NCBI GenBank assembly: GCA_963729795.1
Contig: CAVSPC010000063.1
Span: 1 to 64,000, forward strand
From: CAWBBA01 sp963729795
Lineage (GTDB): Bacteria > Desulfobacterota > Desulfomonilia > Desulfomonilales > Desulfomonilaceae
Direction: 5' to 3'
DNA: 64,000 nucleotides
A program made the position numbers and the translations under genes. Under the pieces are notes generated by a model. It did no database searches. It was not told where the DNA came from and saw nothing but the letters and a program-made list of their open reading frames with translations. Shown piece by piece: positions 25,173-33,868 of this stretch (position 1 is the stretch's first letter; the number at the start of each line of letters is the position of its first letter).

Positions 25173-25730
25173 ATGGTGAAATCGAACCGAACCTTCAAAT
25201 TGGCCGCATTGGGTTCCGCTTCGGCTAACGATACGTCCCCAGGCTGGGAGAAGGCGGTGAGGATCGGTAAGGCTGTCGGAGCCCGGGGCGAAGTCCTTTT
25301 GACCGGAGCATGTCCGGGATTTCCTTATGCGGCTACGCTTGGGGCCAACTCCGCGGGCGGACTGACCGTGGGAATTTCTCCCGCCATGAACCGGGATGAC
25401 CACGCAACTATTTACTCTTACCCATTGGAGAGCCGGATCACCCTTTTCACCGGTATGGGCGCCAAAGGACGGAATGTCATCCTTATAAGGAGCGCGGATG
25501 CCTGCGTATTTGTCGGTGGCGGAATGGGAACTCTCAATGAGTTCACCATTGCATGTGCCGATTTGGGGCCAAATTGCGCGATCGGTATTCTCACCGAGAC
25601 GGGCGGCTTTTCGGATGAGTTCCTCCGGCTGGTCGACCTTTCTGGAAAATCTCCTCGCGCTTCCCTATTTGCGGAGTCCGATCCGGAGATGCTGGTGGAG
25701 AAGCTTTTGAGGCATATTGCCAGGCAATAA
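25173..25730 (+). CDS. LOG-family (lysine decarboxylase-like fold) protein
   Basis: This 185-residue Rossmann-fold protein starts at the ATG at 25173 with GGGAGGG upstream; the longer frame upstream reads through a dispersed repeat. The nucleotide/ribose-phosphate motif appears as VFVGGGMGTLNEFTIA (GGxGTxxE), and an upstream TGACPGFPYAATLGA segment is typical of the TIGR00725 group. LOG proteins can release cytokinin-like bases from nucleotides, but the TIGR00725 group has no proven function. The gene stands alone. Confidence 0.83.
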   Translation: MVKSNRTFKLAALGSASANDTSPGWEKAVRIGKAVGARGEVLLTGACPGFPYAATLGANSAGGLTVGISPAMNRDDHATIYSYPLESRITLFTGMGAKGRNVILIRSADACVFVGGGMGTLNEFTIACADLGPNCAIGILTETGGFSDEFLRLVDLSGKSPRASLFAESDPEMLVEKLLRHIARQ

Positions 25731-25889
25731 TTGTTCCGACAAGCTTCCGAGCGCATGAGACAAAAAACCTGAGTTTTCAATGACATGGCCGCGAATAAGC
25801 CTTGACCAGTGTCGAGAAGTGTGCTAGTACTTAAATTCCGCATCCGATCAAGATTTTGCTACTTTTTGCTGACAGAACTGGGGTCCCGC

Positions 25890-27341
25890 ATGAAAACCTT
25901 GAGGTCTATCTCAATGCCGCGTGCGTTTATCGGCAAGGCTCTTGATATAGAGTATGAAACCTTCAATCAAAAGATCGGCGGTGCAAACTTGATGTCACAG
26001 CTTACGCGACCCATTAACCCGGAACGTGCAATGTCAGGTCCGGCGCCGCGCACCACGCACAATGTTTCTGTGTCGGATCTCCACGCCGCGTCGCGCCTAA
26101 TAACAGCGGTAACAATCATTCTATTTGCCGCTGTCCCTATTCTCTGGAACCCTGTGAAGGCGTTTGCCCAATATCCGCAAGGCCTGACAGAGGCGCTTGA
26201 TAATCAGAAGGCAGGTAGGCTCAAAGAAGCTATCGAAATCTACACTGAAGTTATTGCCAAGAACCCGCGCTCAGCGGAGGCTTATAACTGGCGCGGAATG
26301 GCATACGAGGATCTGGGCCAACTGGACAAAGCGTTGGCGGATTTCAACAAAGCCATAGCGATTGCGGGCGACTATGCGGACGCCTACAACAATCGGGGTG
26401 AGATTTATCGCATGAAAAACATGATCCCCCAGGCAACAGCCGACTACCGTAGGGCGACTCAGTTGGACAAGAACTTTGCTGAAGCCTACTACAACCTGGG
26501 GCTGATGTATGAGACTCAAAAACATGGAGAACGGGCGATAGCGGAGTATGAGAATTATCTGAAATACAAGCCTGACGCCGCTGACAAACAGCAGGTTCTG
26601 GAAAAAATCCAGGCCCTGAAGAAAGCTGCAGCGGCTCAGCGGCCTCACCCGCATACTGCCGGTGAGAGACCCGGACTCAAGCCCGCGGCCGAAAGACCGT
26701 TACCCGGAAAGTCTACAGCCCCGAGTGCGGTGCCCGGAAAGCCGGCCGTAGAGAAACCAGGACTGCCAAAGCAGGCTATGTCAGTAAAGCCGGTCACACC
26801 CGCAAAACCGGTTACACCTGCGAAGCCGGCCATGCCCGTGAAACCTCACACCCCATCAGGCATCGATCTCGGCATACCTGGCCTCCCCCAGATCCCGACG
26901 AATCCCGAGGCGTTGCTTGCCGCAGCTCACTGGAGCCTGATAGATGCCATAATTTCCCTAGCGGTGTACCTTTTCTTCTCCATAATGTTCTTTCTTATTG
27001 CCGTCAAATCGAATACCAGCTTGCCCTGGTTGGCATTTATTCCAGTTGTTCAAGTGATAATCCTCCCCCTGATGATAGCGCGAAAGCCAATCTGGTGGCT
27101 GCTATTGTTATTCCTGCCTCTGGTCGCCGTGCCTCTTGCAGCGCTTGAGGCGATAGTCCCCACCGGAGGAATGCTTACTGGGGTCGTAGTCTTGGTTGCC
27201 TCTCTTGTGGCTGTAATCGCTTGGCTGTACGTCAACGTGGGAATAGCAACGGCAAGAGAAAAGTCGGCAATCTGGGGCGTGCTACTCTTCATTCCTTGTA
27301 CCTCGCCGATTGCCCTTGCGTACCTGGGGCTTTCGAAATAG
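25890..27341 (+). CDS. TPR protein with Pro/Lys-rich linker and C-terminal membrane domain
   Basis: Start uncertain: candidates are the ATGs at 25890, 25914, 25992 and 26031, with a longer GTG frame from 25809. A hydrophobic segment (ITAVTIILFAAVPILW) acts as signal or anchor. It is followed by four to five TPR units (for example AEAYNWRGMAYEDLGQLDKALADFNKAI), a Pro/Lys/Ala linker with the repeated unit KPVTPAKPVTPAKP, and a C-terminal part with about four hydrophobic helices (LPWLAFIPVVQVIILPLMI ... WGVLLFIPCTSPIALAYLG) resembling DUF5684-type domains. Probably a membrane scaffold facing the periplasm; partner unknown. Confidence 0.75.
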   Translation: MKTLRSISMPRAFIGKALDIEYETFNQKIGGANLMSQLTRPINPERAMSGPAPRTTHNVSVSDLHAASRLITAVTIILFAAVPILWNPVKAFAQYPQGLTEALDNQKAGRLKEAIEIYTEVIAKNPRSAEAYNWRGMAYEDLGQLDKALADFNKAIAIAGDYADAYNNRGEIYRMKNMIPQATADYRRATQLDKNFAEAYYNLGLMYETQKHGERAIAEYENYLKYKPDAADKQQVLEKIQALKKAAAAQRPHPHTAGERPGLKPAAERPLPGKSTAPSAVPGKPAVEKPGLPKQAMSVKPVTPAKPVTPAKPAMPVKPHTPSGIDLGIPGLPQIPTNPEALLAAAHWSLIDAIISLAVYLFFSIMFFLIAVKSNTSLPWLAFIPVVQVIILPLMIARKPIWWLLLLFLPLVAVPLAALEAIVPTGGMLTGVVVLVASLVAVIAWLYVNVGIATAREKSAIWGVLLFIPCTSPIALAYLGLSK

Positions 27342-27429
27342 CTCCGTAACCTTATGAAGGACCCCGGCCTTCAGCCTGAATATTTCGTCCGCGACAGGGT
27401 TGTCCGGTCGGTGCTTCTGATGACCAAAG

Positions 27430-27458
27430 GTAGGGGCGCGTTTGAAACCCGCCCCTAC
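27430..27458. repeat. 29-bp palindromic repeat, copy 1
   Basis: The arms GTAGGGGCGCGTTT and AAACCCGCCCCTAC are complementary except for one base. An exact version is at 41086-41114 and related ones are at 36731 and 36993. It lies just before the likely start of the heparinase-type gene. Confidence 0.7.
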
Positions 27459-27491
27459 AGAGAATGCGACATCCGAGCCGGTAACACAGGA

Positions 27492-29867
27492 ATGACAGGC
27501 ACGGAGGCCGGTCCCACCGTCGAATGCTCCGCCGACCTCGAGGATTCGATCCGGTTTCGTTCGCCCACGCTTCGTCTGACTGTCACCTTGCAGCCGCCGA
27601 AGCGAGACCTTTCAGAATTCAACCAGTTGTCAGCGAAGCTTTTTAATTGCACTGCCAGCCCACTGCTGGTTGGAGTCAAGCTTATTCACGGCTCCGAAAC
27701 CGGCGGATTCGGGACTTCGGATGTGTCGTTATCCGGCGGCCGCGAACAACTCCTCCCCGGCGTATGGGCTGACTTGCGGTTCCCTGTGGAGAGCTTCGGG
27801 ACTTACGGCACACCACCCCATTGGAAAGATATTCGCGAGATTGAGCTTAGCTTCTCCCATGAACGGAACCGTGAGGGGGGGGAGCAGATCGAACTGGAAA
27901 TGAAATCGATGACCGGGGAACTTCTAGAAATTCCCGACGGGCCTCGGCTGACTCTAGAGGGGCTGGCCCATGTTTTGAACTCGGATCTGCGGGGTGGTGC
28001 GCAATTGCTGGAGGGACAACGGGGTGCAGCTGGGGGCGCCCGAGAGATTTGGTCTCCAGGTCCTCCCTATGTGGCAGACGATTCCGGGCTTTTTATCCCG
28101 CCCCCGTATCAGTACCCGCGAGAATCTGCCGATGAAATCCTTCGCGGAAGAATTATGGGGCGTGCGCTTGGCTACCCGTTCGCTTGGGGAACCTGTCCGT
28201 CTGGCGTCCTGGAGTGGTGTCATTTCCTTAATCGTCACCATTTCATGAGACAACTGCTCATCGCCTTCGTTGAGACAAGGGATGAACGGTACGTTCGAGA
28301 GTTGGACAGGCTCATATCAAGTTGGATCGATTCCAACCCTGTGCCCGTCGGTTCCAACGGAGGCGCGGGGCCTTCCTGGGAAACGCTCTCTGTTGCATGG
28401 CGGCTCAGGGAATGGCTTTGGGTGGCAGGGATAGCATGGTCGGCCGAGGGATTCCGGGAGTCCGCAAAATTAGAAATGCTGCGCTCGATATGGGAACACG
28501 CACGTAGCCTTATGGATCACAGAGGCCACCCCAACAACTGGATCGTCGTGGAATCTTCCTCCCTGGCACTCGCGGGAATCTGTTTTCCCGAATTCCGGGA
28601 AGCCGGCCTTTGGGCGCAAACAGGCATGGAGAGGCTCGAAACGGAATTCCATAGACAGTTCTTCGAGGACGGCGTGCACTTCGAGATCTCGCCCCTGTAT
28701 CACGCGATTTGTTTGCACGCGATGCTTGAGGTCAAGCAGGCTGCCGCGGCAAGAGGAATGCCGCTCCCCGCAATATTCAGTAGACCGCTTGAAAGGTGTT
28801 TTGACTATCTCGCGGCCCTGCGCCGCCCCGACTTCACCTGGCCGTCCCTGAACGATGCCGGCTCCGTGTCTTCAGATTACACGGATTTAATGCGAACAGC
28901 CGGAGAAGTATTTCAGCGCGAAGATTTCAAGTGGATCGGGTCACGAGGGGCTAGGGGAACACCTCCGCCTGGTAGACTCCGTGTCTTTCCGGATGCGGGA
29001 ATCGCTGCATTTCGGTCGGACCATCACCCGGACGCGAATTTTTTGGTGTTCCGGGCCGGACCGCCAGGCGCGGCCCACGTGCACGGGGATGCGCTGTCCA
29101 TTGATGTAACGGCTCTTGGTGTTCCGCGGCTAGTCGATCCGGGAATCACTACCTACGCGCCGGATAAATTGACGCAGTACTATCGCTCATCCGCGGCGCA
29201 CAATGTCATCCTGATTGATAATTGCGGGCCGGACCGCTCCACTTTGAGGTTCCGGGAAAAGGTTCGGGGGGCAGGACCTGACTTTTCTAGCTGGAGCGAT
29301 GAATCTCTGGACGTAGTCACAGGAGTCTGCCGCGGGCCGTGGGAAGGGGTTAGAGATAAGTACGTTCTCACCCGTACCGTAGTGTTCGTCAAACCGGATT
29401 ACTGGATTGTTAGAGACGTGATTGAGGGCTCGGGAGAGCACGAGATATCAGCCTGCTGGCAATTCTATCCGGGCCGGGTAGAAGTGGATATAAAGACGCT
29501 CGCAGCACGATGCGTAGATGCACGCGGCCCCGGATTCGAGCTGATGCCTTTGCTGGCCGCCAGCAGAGCCGACATCGAAATCTCGACAGGATTGTTGAGC
29601 CCGCCCCGAGGATGGGTGTCCCTGAACGGTTCGGATGTTCCCGCAACGAGCTGTATTTATCGGATGAAGACCTTTTTGCCGATCACGCTGATCTGGCTTC
29701 TACTGCCTTTTGACAAGGGTTCTGTTTCAGGGATTCAGGCAATCCGCCGGGACACGGATCTGGGAGAAGTGATTCTGGAAATTCAGTTCCAGGAAGGACG
29801 GAGCGACTTAATTAGGCTGGGAAAGGAAAGGGTTGAGGCTAAAGTCTTTTCGCCGAAGAGATTGTGA
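27492..29867 (+). CDS. Heparinase II/III family polysaccharide lyase-like protein
   Basis: The protein is about 791 aa from the ATG at 27492; the frame continues upstream to 27354 but crosses the palindromic repeat at 27430, so the shorter start is preferred. An N-terminal β-rich domain is followed by an α-helical toroid (WSAEGFRESAKLEMLRSIWEH ... HPNNWIVVESSSLALAG) and the heparinase II/III C-terminal β domain with PGAAHVHGDALSIDV, VDPGITTY and YRSSAAHNVILID, which hold the usual His and Tyr residues. No signal peptide is obvious. Isolated here, with no polysaccharide cluster around it, so the substrate is unknown. Confidence 0.82.
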   Translation: MTGTEAGPTVECSADLEDSIRFRSPTLRLTVTLQPPKRDLSEFNQLSAKLFNCTASPLLVGVKLIHGSETGGFGTSDVSLSGGREQLLPGVWADLRFPVESFGTYGTPPHWKDIREIELSFSHERNREGGEQIELEMKSMTGELLEIPDGPRLTLEGLAHVLNSDLRGGAQLLEGQRGAAGGAREIWSPGPPYVADDSGLFIPPPYQYPRESADEILRGRIMGRALGYPFAWGTCPSGVLEWCHFLNRHHFMRQLLIAFVETRDERYVRELDRLISSWIDSNPVPVGSNGGAGPSWETLSVAWRLREWLWVAGIAWSAEGFRESAKLEMLRSIWEHARSLMDHRGHPNNWIVVESSSLALAGICFPEFREAGLWAQTGMERLETEFHRQFFEDGVHFEISPLYHAICLHAMLEVKQAAAARGMPLPAIFSRPLERCFDYLAALRRPDFTWPSLNDAGSVSSDYTDLMRTAGEVFQREDFKWIGSRGARGTPPPGRLRVFPDAGIAAFRSDHHPDANFLVFRAGPPGAAHVHGDALSIDVTALGVPRLVDPGITTYAPDKLTQYYRSSAAHNVILIDNCGPDRSTLRFREKVRGAGPDFSSWSDESLDVVTGVCRGPWEGVRDKYVLTRTVVFVKPDYWIVRDVIEGSGEHEISACWQFYPGRVEVDIKTLAARCVDARGPGFELMPLLAASRADIEISTGLLSPPRGWVSLNGSDVPATSCIYRMKTFLPITLIWLLLPFDKGSVSGIQAIRRDTDLGEVILEIQFQEGRSDLIRLGKERVEAKVFSPKRL

Positions 29868-29915
29868 TGACGAAAACCAATATTAGCGCTTGTCCTTGAC
29901 TCATTTATGTCGATG

Positions 29916-30110
29916 TTAAGCAGCATAGGCCAAGCAGGCCCGAATGTCGTCGCGAGTGACAGCCGGGTATGCAGCCAAAATGTCCTCAACGCGGTCGCCA
30001 CTCGCCAGGTAATTTAGTATGAGCCACACCATGATTCGCGTCCCTTTGACACAAGGCTGACCGTGGCACACGTTAGGATCTACGCTTATTCTTTCCAAGA
30101 GCGGAGACAT
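29916..30110 (-). CDS. DUF433 (VapB-like) antitoxin, apparently orphan
   Basis: This 64-residue protein of the DUF433 family reads LLERISVDPNVCHGQPCVKGTRIMVWLILNYLASGDRVEDILAAYPAVTRDDIRACLAYAA, the family's full core. GGAGG lies 6 bases before the ATG. DUF433 genes usually precede a DUF5615 PIN-like toxin gene. Here an ATG overlaps the antitoxin stop (reading MLLNIDINES...), but only about 45 bases remain before the 3' end of the heparinase gene, so the toxin is missing or reduced to a stub. Confidence 0.85.
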   Translation of the reverse strand: MSPLLERISVDPNVCHGQPCVKGTRIMVWLILNYLASGDRVEDILAAYPAVTRDDIRACLAYAA

Positions 30111-30224
30111 GTCGATCCTCCAAACTACACTTTTGTGACTTCCCGGTCAGGTGATAGTTCCTATAAGTTTAGAAGAGCACCCGTAAGCATGTTTTCGGAA
30201 GCTTCCCAGCATCGGTTGCAGCCC

Positions 30225-31031
30225 TCACATTTTGTGGAGAGAAGGACCGACCAGCATAACCACAAGCACAATCCCTCCCAACACCAGGCCGCAACAGACC
30301 AGTGACGGCAATATGAAGGCCAAGACCGATCTCCCGGTGCTTATGCCGTGTACCTCTCGGAGGCCGACAACCGTGATGTATATTTTCCATATCAGCCCGA
30401 TAACACCACCAATGATCGGCAGTACGGCGAACAAATCGGTCGCCTGAGAATAGCAAACCACCCTGAACGTGGCCTCGAAGTCTTCCTTGGCGCCACCGAC
30501 TAAGAATAACGAAACGTGGAGTAAAATGGCCGACACAACAATGCCCATGAATACGAGAAGAGGTACTAGGAAGCCCACAGCAACTGCCTTGCCTTTTGAC
30601 AAAACAATCACGGATGTTATTGAGTGCCCCAGAGCTAGGGACCACGTGTAAGCAATCATGGTGCCCACAGTTCCCACAATGAGAGCGTAAAGCAGCGGAT
30701 TCAGAAGCCCGCCCTCATGAGGTAGTCGCGCAAAGAAGTCGTTAGGTGAAAAGAGACTCTGCTTGATTGTTTGAGTGATCCCCTGCAAGAAGCCGAGATG
30801 CTCCTGATCCTCCCAGGGGCAATATTCGTCTCGTCGCACGAAGACAACTTCAGGTGGTTGAGGCGGAGGGACGCCTTCTTTGGAATTTCCCGCGGAGGGC
30901 TTTTCCTCGTTGGAATTTTGGGGAGACTCTAGAGGTGCTCCGCACCAGGAGCAGAACTTTTGCCCCTCCACAGGGACAAAATCTCGACCACACTTAGGGC
31001 AGTTCACAACACCCTCCTTGCCCGATTTCAC
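30225..31031 (-). CDS. YIP1-family membrane protein with N-terminal zinc ribbon
   Basis: This 268-residue protein starts with a double-CxxC zinc ribbon (CPKCGRDF ... FCSWCGAP), then has a Pro/Glu linker and five hydrophobic segments arranged as in the YIP1 domain (LLNPLLYALIVGTVGTMIAYTW ... SVLAFILPSLVCCGLVLGGIVLVVML). The family occurs widely in bacteria next to unrelated genes and its function is not established. It lies 28 bp after the PP-loop gene on the same strand and may be co-transcribed with it. Confidence 0.8.
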   Translation of the reverse strand: MKSGKEGVVNCPKCGRDFVPVEGQKFCSWCGAPLESPQNSNEEKPSAGNSKEGVPPPQPPEVVFVRRDEYCPWEDQEHLGFLQGITQTIKQSLFSPNDFFARLPHEGGLLNPLLYALIVGTVGTMIAYTWSLALGHSITSVIVLSKGKAVAVGFLVPLLVFMGIVVSAILLHVSLFLVGGAKEDFEATFRVVCYSQATDLFAVLPIIGGVIGLIWKIYITVVGLREVHGISTGRSVLAFILPSLVCCGLVLGGIVLVVMLVGPSLHKM

Positions 31032-31059
31032 TCATACGGGCCAATGAATGACAAGCATA

Positions 31060-32103
31060 TCAAAGCATGTGATCGGATATCCAATCCCGATTGGCCACAT
31101 CTGCAACCCTGATGCGACGCTGGCTGCGATCGCTGTATTGCAAGCATATCCACTCCCCCCGAGACGATTCTTTGGCGTATCTGCGGATAACACTGCCGAT
31201 GAGGGTTTCCTCGTGGGGATCGGGACGTCCCACCGCAAGGACCAGCGGGCCGGGAAAATCTTCCGGAGAGAACAGAGAACCGCCAGCAGCCAACCTTTCA
31301 ATGCGTTGGTTTTCCGGTTCGTTCCGGCCGATGACTATCTTCAATCCTGGTCTTACTCTGAGATGCCGACCCACGTGCAACAACTCAAGGTCGGCGGGTG
31401 ACACTTCATCTGTATGGGCCAACAGGTCTCGAACGCGATTGGAAAAGCCCTTGTCCGTCAACAGGCACCCGCCGGCAGGTGGCGAGTAGCCGGATAGGCC
31501 CAGCTCGGCAGCCATTCGTAGCTGAGTCTTTCGCCCTCGCCCCGCGACGTCCAGGAGTTGCTCCCGGTCTATGACCCCAGTCTCTTCGGCTCTCGTTGGG
31601 GGGAGGTGTTTGCCGGAAAGCGGCCTGAGCACAAATCCGTCGCAACCGGACTGCTTATCTATCAGTCGTATCGCATGTCTTCGCTGGGACATTGGTCTTT
31701 GGCCTACGACTTCGCCGGTAACGATGAAAGAGGCCCCTATTTCCTGCGCGAATTCCTTTGCCTTAACAAAGGTGTAAATGCGGCAGTCTATACATGGGTT
31801 TAGATTCTTCCCGTGACCGTATCGGGGATTGCGAATGAGGTCCAGGAAATCTTTCCCCTTGGGGAACAGTCTCACAGGGACATCCAACTGGCGGGCCACC
31901 TCGCGGACCGGAGAATCCTTGACTCCAGCGTCCAGCGGGGAAAAGAAAGAAGTGAAATGGACTGCGACCACATCTATCCCCTGGAGTTTTACCAGGTAAA
32001 TGGCCAGAGCGGAATCCAGACCGCCGGACAGCAGTGCAACAGCCTTCCTGCCGGATGGTGATTCTGTAAGCCCCGGACTAAAAGACGTCGGCTGAGAAGA
32101 CAT
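31060..32103 (-). CDS. PP-loop ATPase, tRNA thiouridylase-like (ThiI/MnmA relative)
   Basis: This 347-residue protein has an N-terminal adenylating PP-loop SGGLDSALA (about residues 26-34), then NPCIDCRIYTF with two Cys that could carry the persulfide or a metal, and AGGCLLTDKGFSNRVRDLL. Its C-terminus (LKIVIGRNEPENQRIERLA ...) resembles the NFACT-R/DUF814-type domain seen in related proteins. It likely adds sulfur to tRNA, but which base is not clear; it is not standard MnmA or ThiI. Its start overlaps the AMMECR1 stop by 26 bp. Confidence 0.75.
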   Translation of the reverse strand: MSSQPTSFSPGLTESPSGRKAVALLSGGLDSALAIYLVKLQGIDVVAVHFTSFFSPLDAGVKDSPVREVARQLDVPVRLFPKGKDFLDLIRNPRYGHGKNLNPCIDCRIYTFVKAKEFAQEIGASFIVTGEVVGQRPMSQRRHAIRLIDKQSGCDGFVLRPLSGKHLPPTRAEETGVIDREQLLDVAGRGRKTQLRMAAELGLSGYSPPAGGCLLTDKGFSNRVRDLLAHTDEVSPADLELLHVGRHLRVRPGLKIVIGRNEPENQRIERLAAGGSLFSPEDFPGPLVLAVGRPDPHEETLIGSVIRRYAKESSRGEWICLQYSDRSQRRIRVADVANRDWISDHML

Positions 32104-32647
32104 AAATCTCCGTCCCCTTGTCTTTCCATGCGTCCATCGGCAAGCCTGCCTTCCGGCAAGTCTCCTGCAGGAATGTGACTCGGTCCCAGTTCCGCTCGGA
32201 TGCCACCTGTGGGAGAAGCAGGCCCGACAACATACCTTTCTTTATCATAATGCCGTGTTTCCCAACTTGGATCTCTTCCGGATCGCTAATCTGAATCAGG
32301 GGGGTAAGCGCGGAGATCTCCAGATCCAGGTACGGCAGTTCATCCGGGCTTACAGGACGAAAACGCGGATCACGACAAGCCGCGGCCTGCGCCATTTCGG
32401 CAACATTCTTGTAGAGAGGATCGTCGGCATCGAGCGATCCTATACATCCCCTCAGCATTCCTTGCTTGTAGATGCACACGAAGGCTCCACATCCTTCTTT
32501 GAGCTTTTCGGTAGAGGGCCTAAATGAGGGCACCGCCTGTCCGCGGCTCTTCGCCTCAATCACAGTCCGGGCGATTCGGCGAAGCTCCTGCTTCTCGTCG
32601 TCTGTCAGACCCAGATCTACGCCAACTCTTGCTTTTTCTGACGACAT
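32078..32647 (-). CDS. AMMECR1-domain protein
   Basis: The protein is 189 aa from the ATG at 32647, which has a strong ribosome site (AGGAAGGAGAGGAGG); the longer frame upstream is unlikely. The family signature is clear: GCGAFVCIYKQGMLRGCIGSLDADDPLYKNVAEMAQAAACRDPRFRPVSPDELPYLDLEISALTPL. AMMECR1 proteins are conserved from archaea to humans but their biochemical role is unknown. Overlaps the downstream thiouridylase-like gene, suggesting a coupled operon. Confidence 0.92.
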   Translation of the reverse strand: MSSEKARVGVDLGLTDDEKQELRRIARTVIEAKSRGQAVPSFRPSTEKLKEGCGAFVCIYKQGMLRGCIGSLDADDPLYKNVAEMAQAAACRDPRFRPVSPDELPYLDLEISALTPLIQISDPEEIQVGKHGIMIKKGMLSGLLLPQVASERNWDRVTFLQETCRKAGLPMDAWKDKGTEIYVFSADVF

Positions 32648-32701
32648 CCTCCTCTCCTTCCTGTTGATAGGCGAACATGTTGTAATTCGACACCCCACGT
32701 G

Positions 32702-33739
32702 TCAGGGAAACGTGGGAAGCGCTGTTAGTCCTGCCGTCTCATCAAGCCCCATCATGAGGTTCATGTTCTGGACCGCGGCACCGGATGCTCCTTTGACCAA
32801 ATTGTCCAACGCGGACATCGCGACAACCCACCCGGTTCGTTCGTCGAGTTCCACGGACAGGTGACACTGGTTGGAGCCCCGAACCAGAGCTGTGTCTGGA
32901 AAGGTCCCTTTGGGCAGGACCCTGATGAACGGCTCTGACCGGTAGTAATCCCGATATGCTTCGCGAATGGTATTCTCGGAAATATCGGCTTTCAGAGGCA
33001 GGTAAATGGTGCTCACCATGCCTCGTGCAACAGGAATCAGGTGCGGGGTGAATCTCACTTTTATCGGTCTACCCGCCAATTTAGATAGCTCCTGTTCCAT
33101 TTCGGGGATATGCCGGTGCCCGATGACGCTGTAGGGTTTGAAGCCTTCGCCCACCTCGCAGAAGCTGGTGCCGAGCTTGGCTGCACGGCCCGCTCCGGAA
33201 ATACCGGACTTAGAGTCTACCACCGGGCAACTGGTATCTACCTCACTAAGCCCGATGAGGGGTGCAATCCCCAAAATCGCGGTTGTGGGATAGCATCCCG
33301 GATTAGCAACAAGGGAAGTTTTTCGTATGCTGTCTCGATGAATTTCGGGGAGACCGTATACTGCTTTGTCAAGAAGTGCGGCCGCTTTGTGAGGTCCGTA
33401 CCACTTTTCGTAAGTTTCCAAGTTATTGAGGCGAACGTCAGCGGACAGGTCCACCACCTTGAGGCCCGCATCCAGGAGAGGCTGGATCAGGCCCGCGGAT
33501 TCTCCGTGTGGAAGAGCAAGAAATGCGACATCGGCCTGAGCATTGTTCTTCAGTTCATCAAGGGAGCTTAGAGGGAAATCTAGCTCCTTGCGGACAAAGG
33601 GAAGCACCTCACCTGCCTTCTTTCCCGCCCAATTGCGGGAGCTGCCGCCGACGATGGCAGCGTCGGGGTGGGATGCGAGTAGGCGAATAAGCTCCAACCC
33701 GGTGTATCCGGTGGCGCCGAAAACCAGTGCATGAATCAT
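32702..33739 (-). CDS. argC: N-acetyl-γ-glutamyl-phosphate reductase ArgC
   Basis: ArgC reduces N-acetylglutamyl phosphate in arginine biosynthesis. The start is the ATG at 33739, giving MIHALVFGATGYTGLELIRLL, the NADP-binding GxTGYxG fold; the upstream frame has no signal. The catalytic Cys lies in NPGCYPT (about residue 150), and HRHIPEMEQEL is also present. 345 aa, normal length. Its partner argJ is 19 kb away on the other strand, so arginine genes are scattered in this genome. Confidence 0.95.
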   Translation of the reverse strand: MIHALVFGATGYTGLELIRLLASHPDAAIVGGSSRNWAGKKAGEVLPFVRKELDFPLSSLDELKNNAQADVAFLALPHGESAGLIQPLLDAGLKVVDLSADVRLNNLETYEKWYGPHKAAALLDKAVYGLPEIHRDSIRKTSLVANPGCYPTTAILGIAPLIGLSEVDTSCPVVDSKSGISGAGRAAKLGTSFCEVGEGFKPYSVIGHRHIPEMEQELSKLAGRPIKVRFTPHLIPVARGMVSTIYLPLKADISENTIREAYRDYYRSEPFIRVLPKGTFPDTALVRGSNQCHLSVELDERTGWVVAMSALDNLVKGASGAAVQNMNLMMGLDETAGLTALPTFP

Positions 33740-33868
33740 CTTATTTATTCCCGTTGAGCGACGGCATCGCAGTTTGAAGCCGTCGAGGACGTTTTCAGAA
33801 GTGTTGTATCGTACGACATTTCCGGAGAGGCAGCCGATGGCCAAGTTGCTTTGTTATGGCTGCCAATT

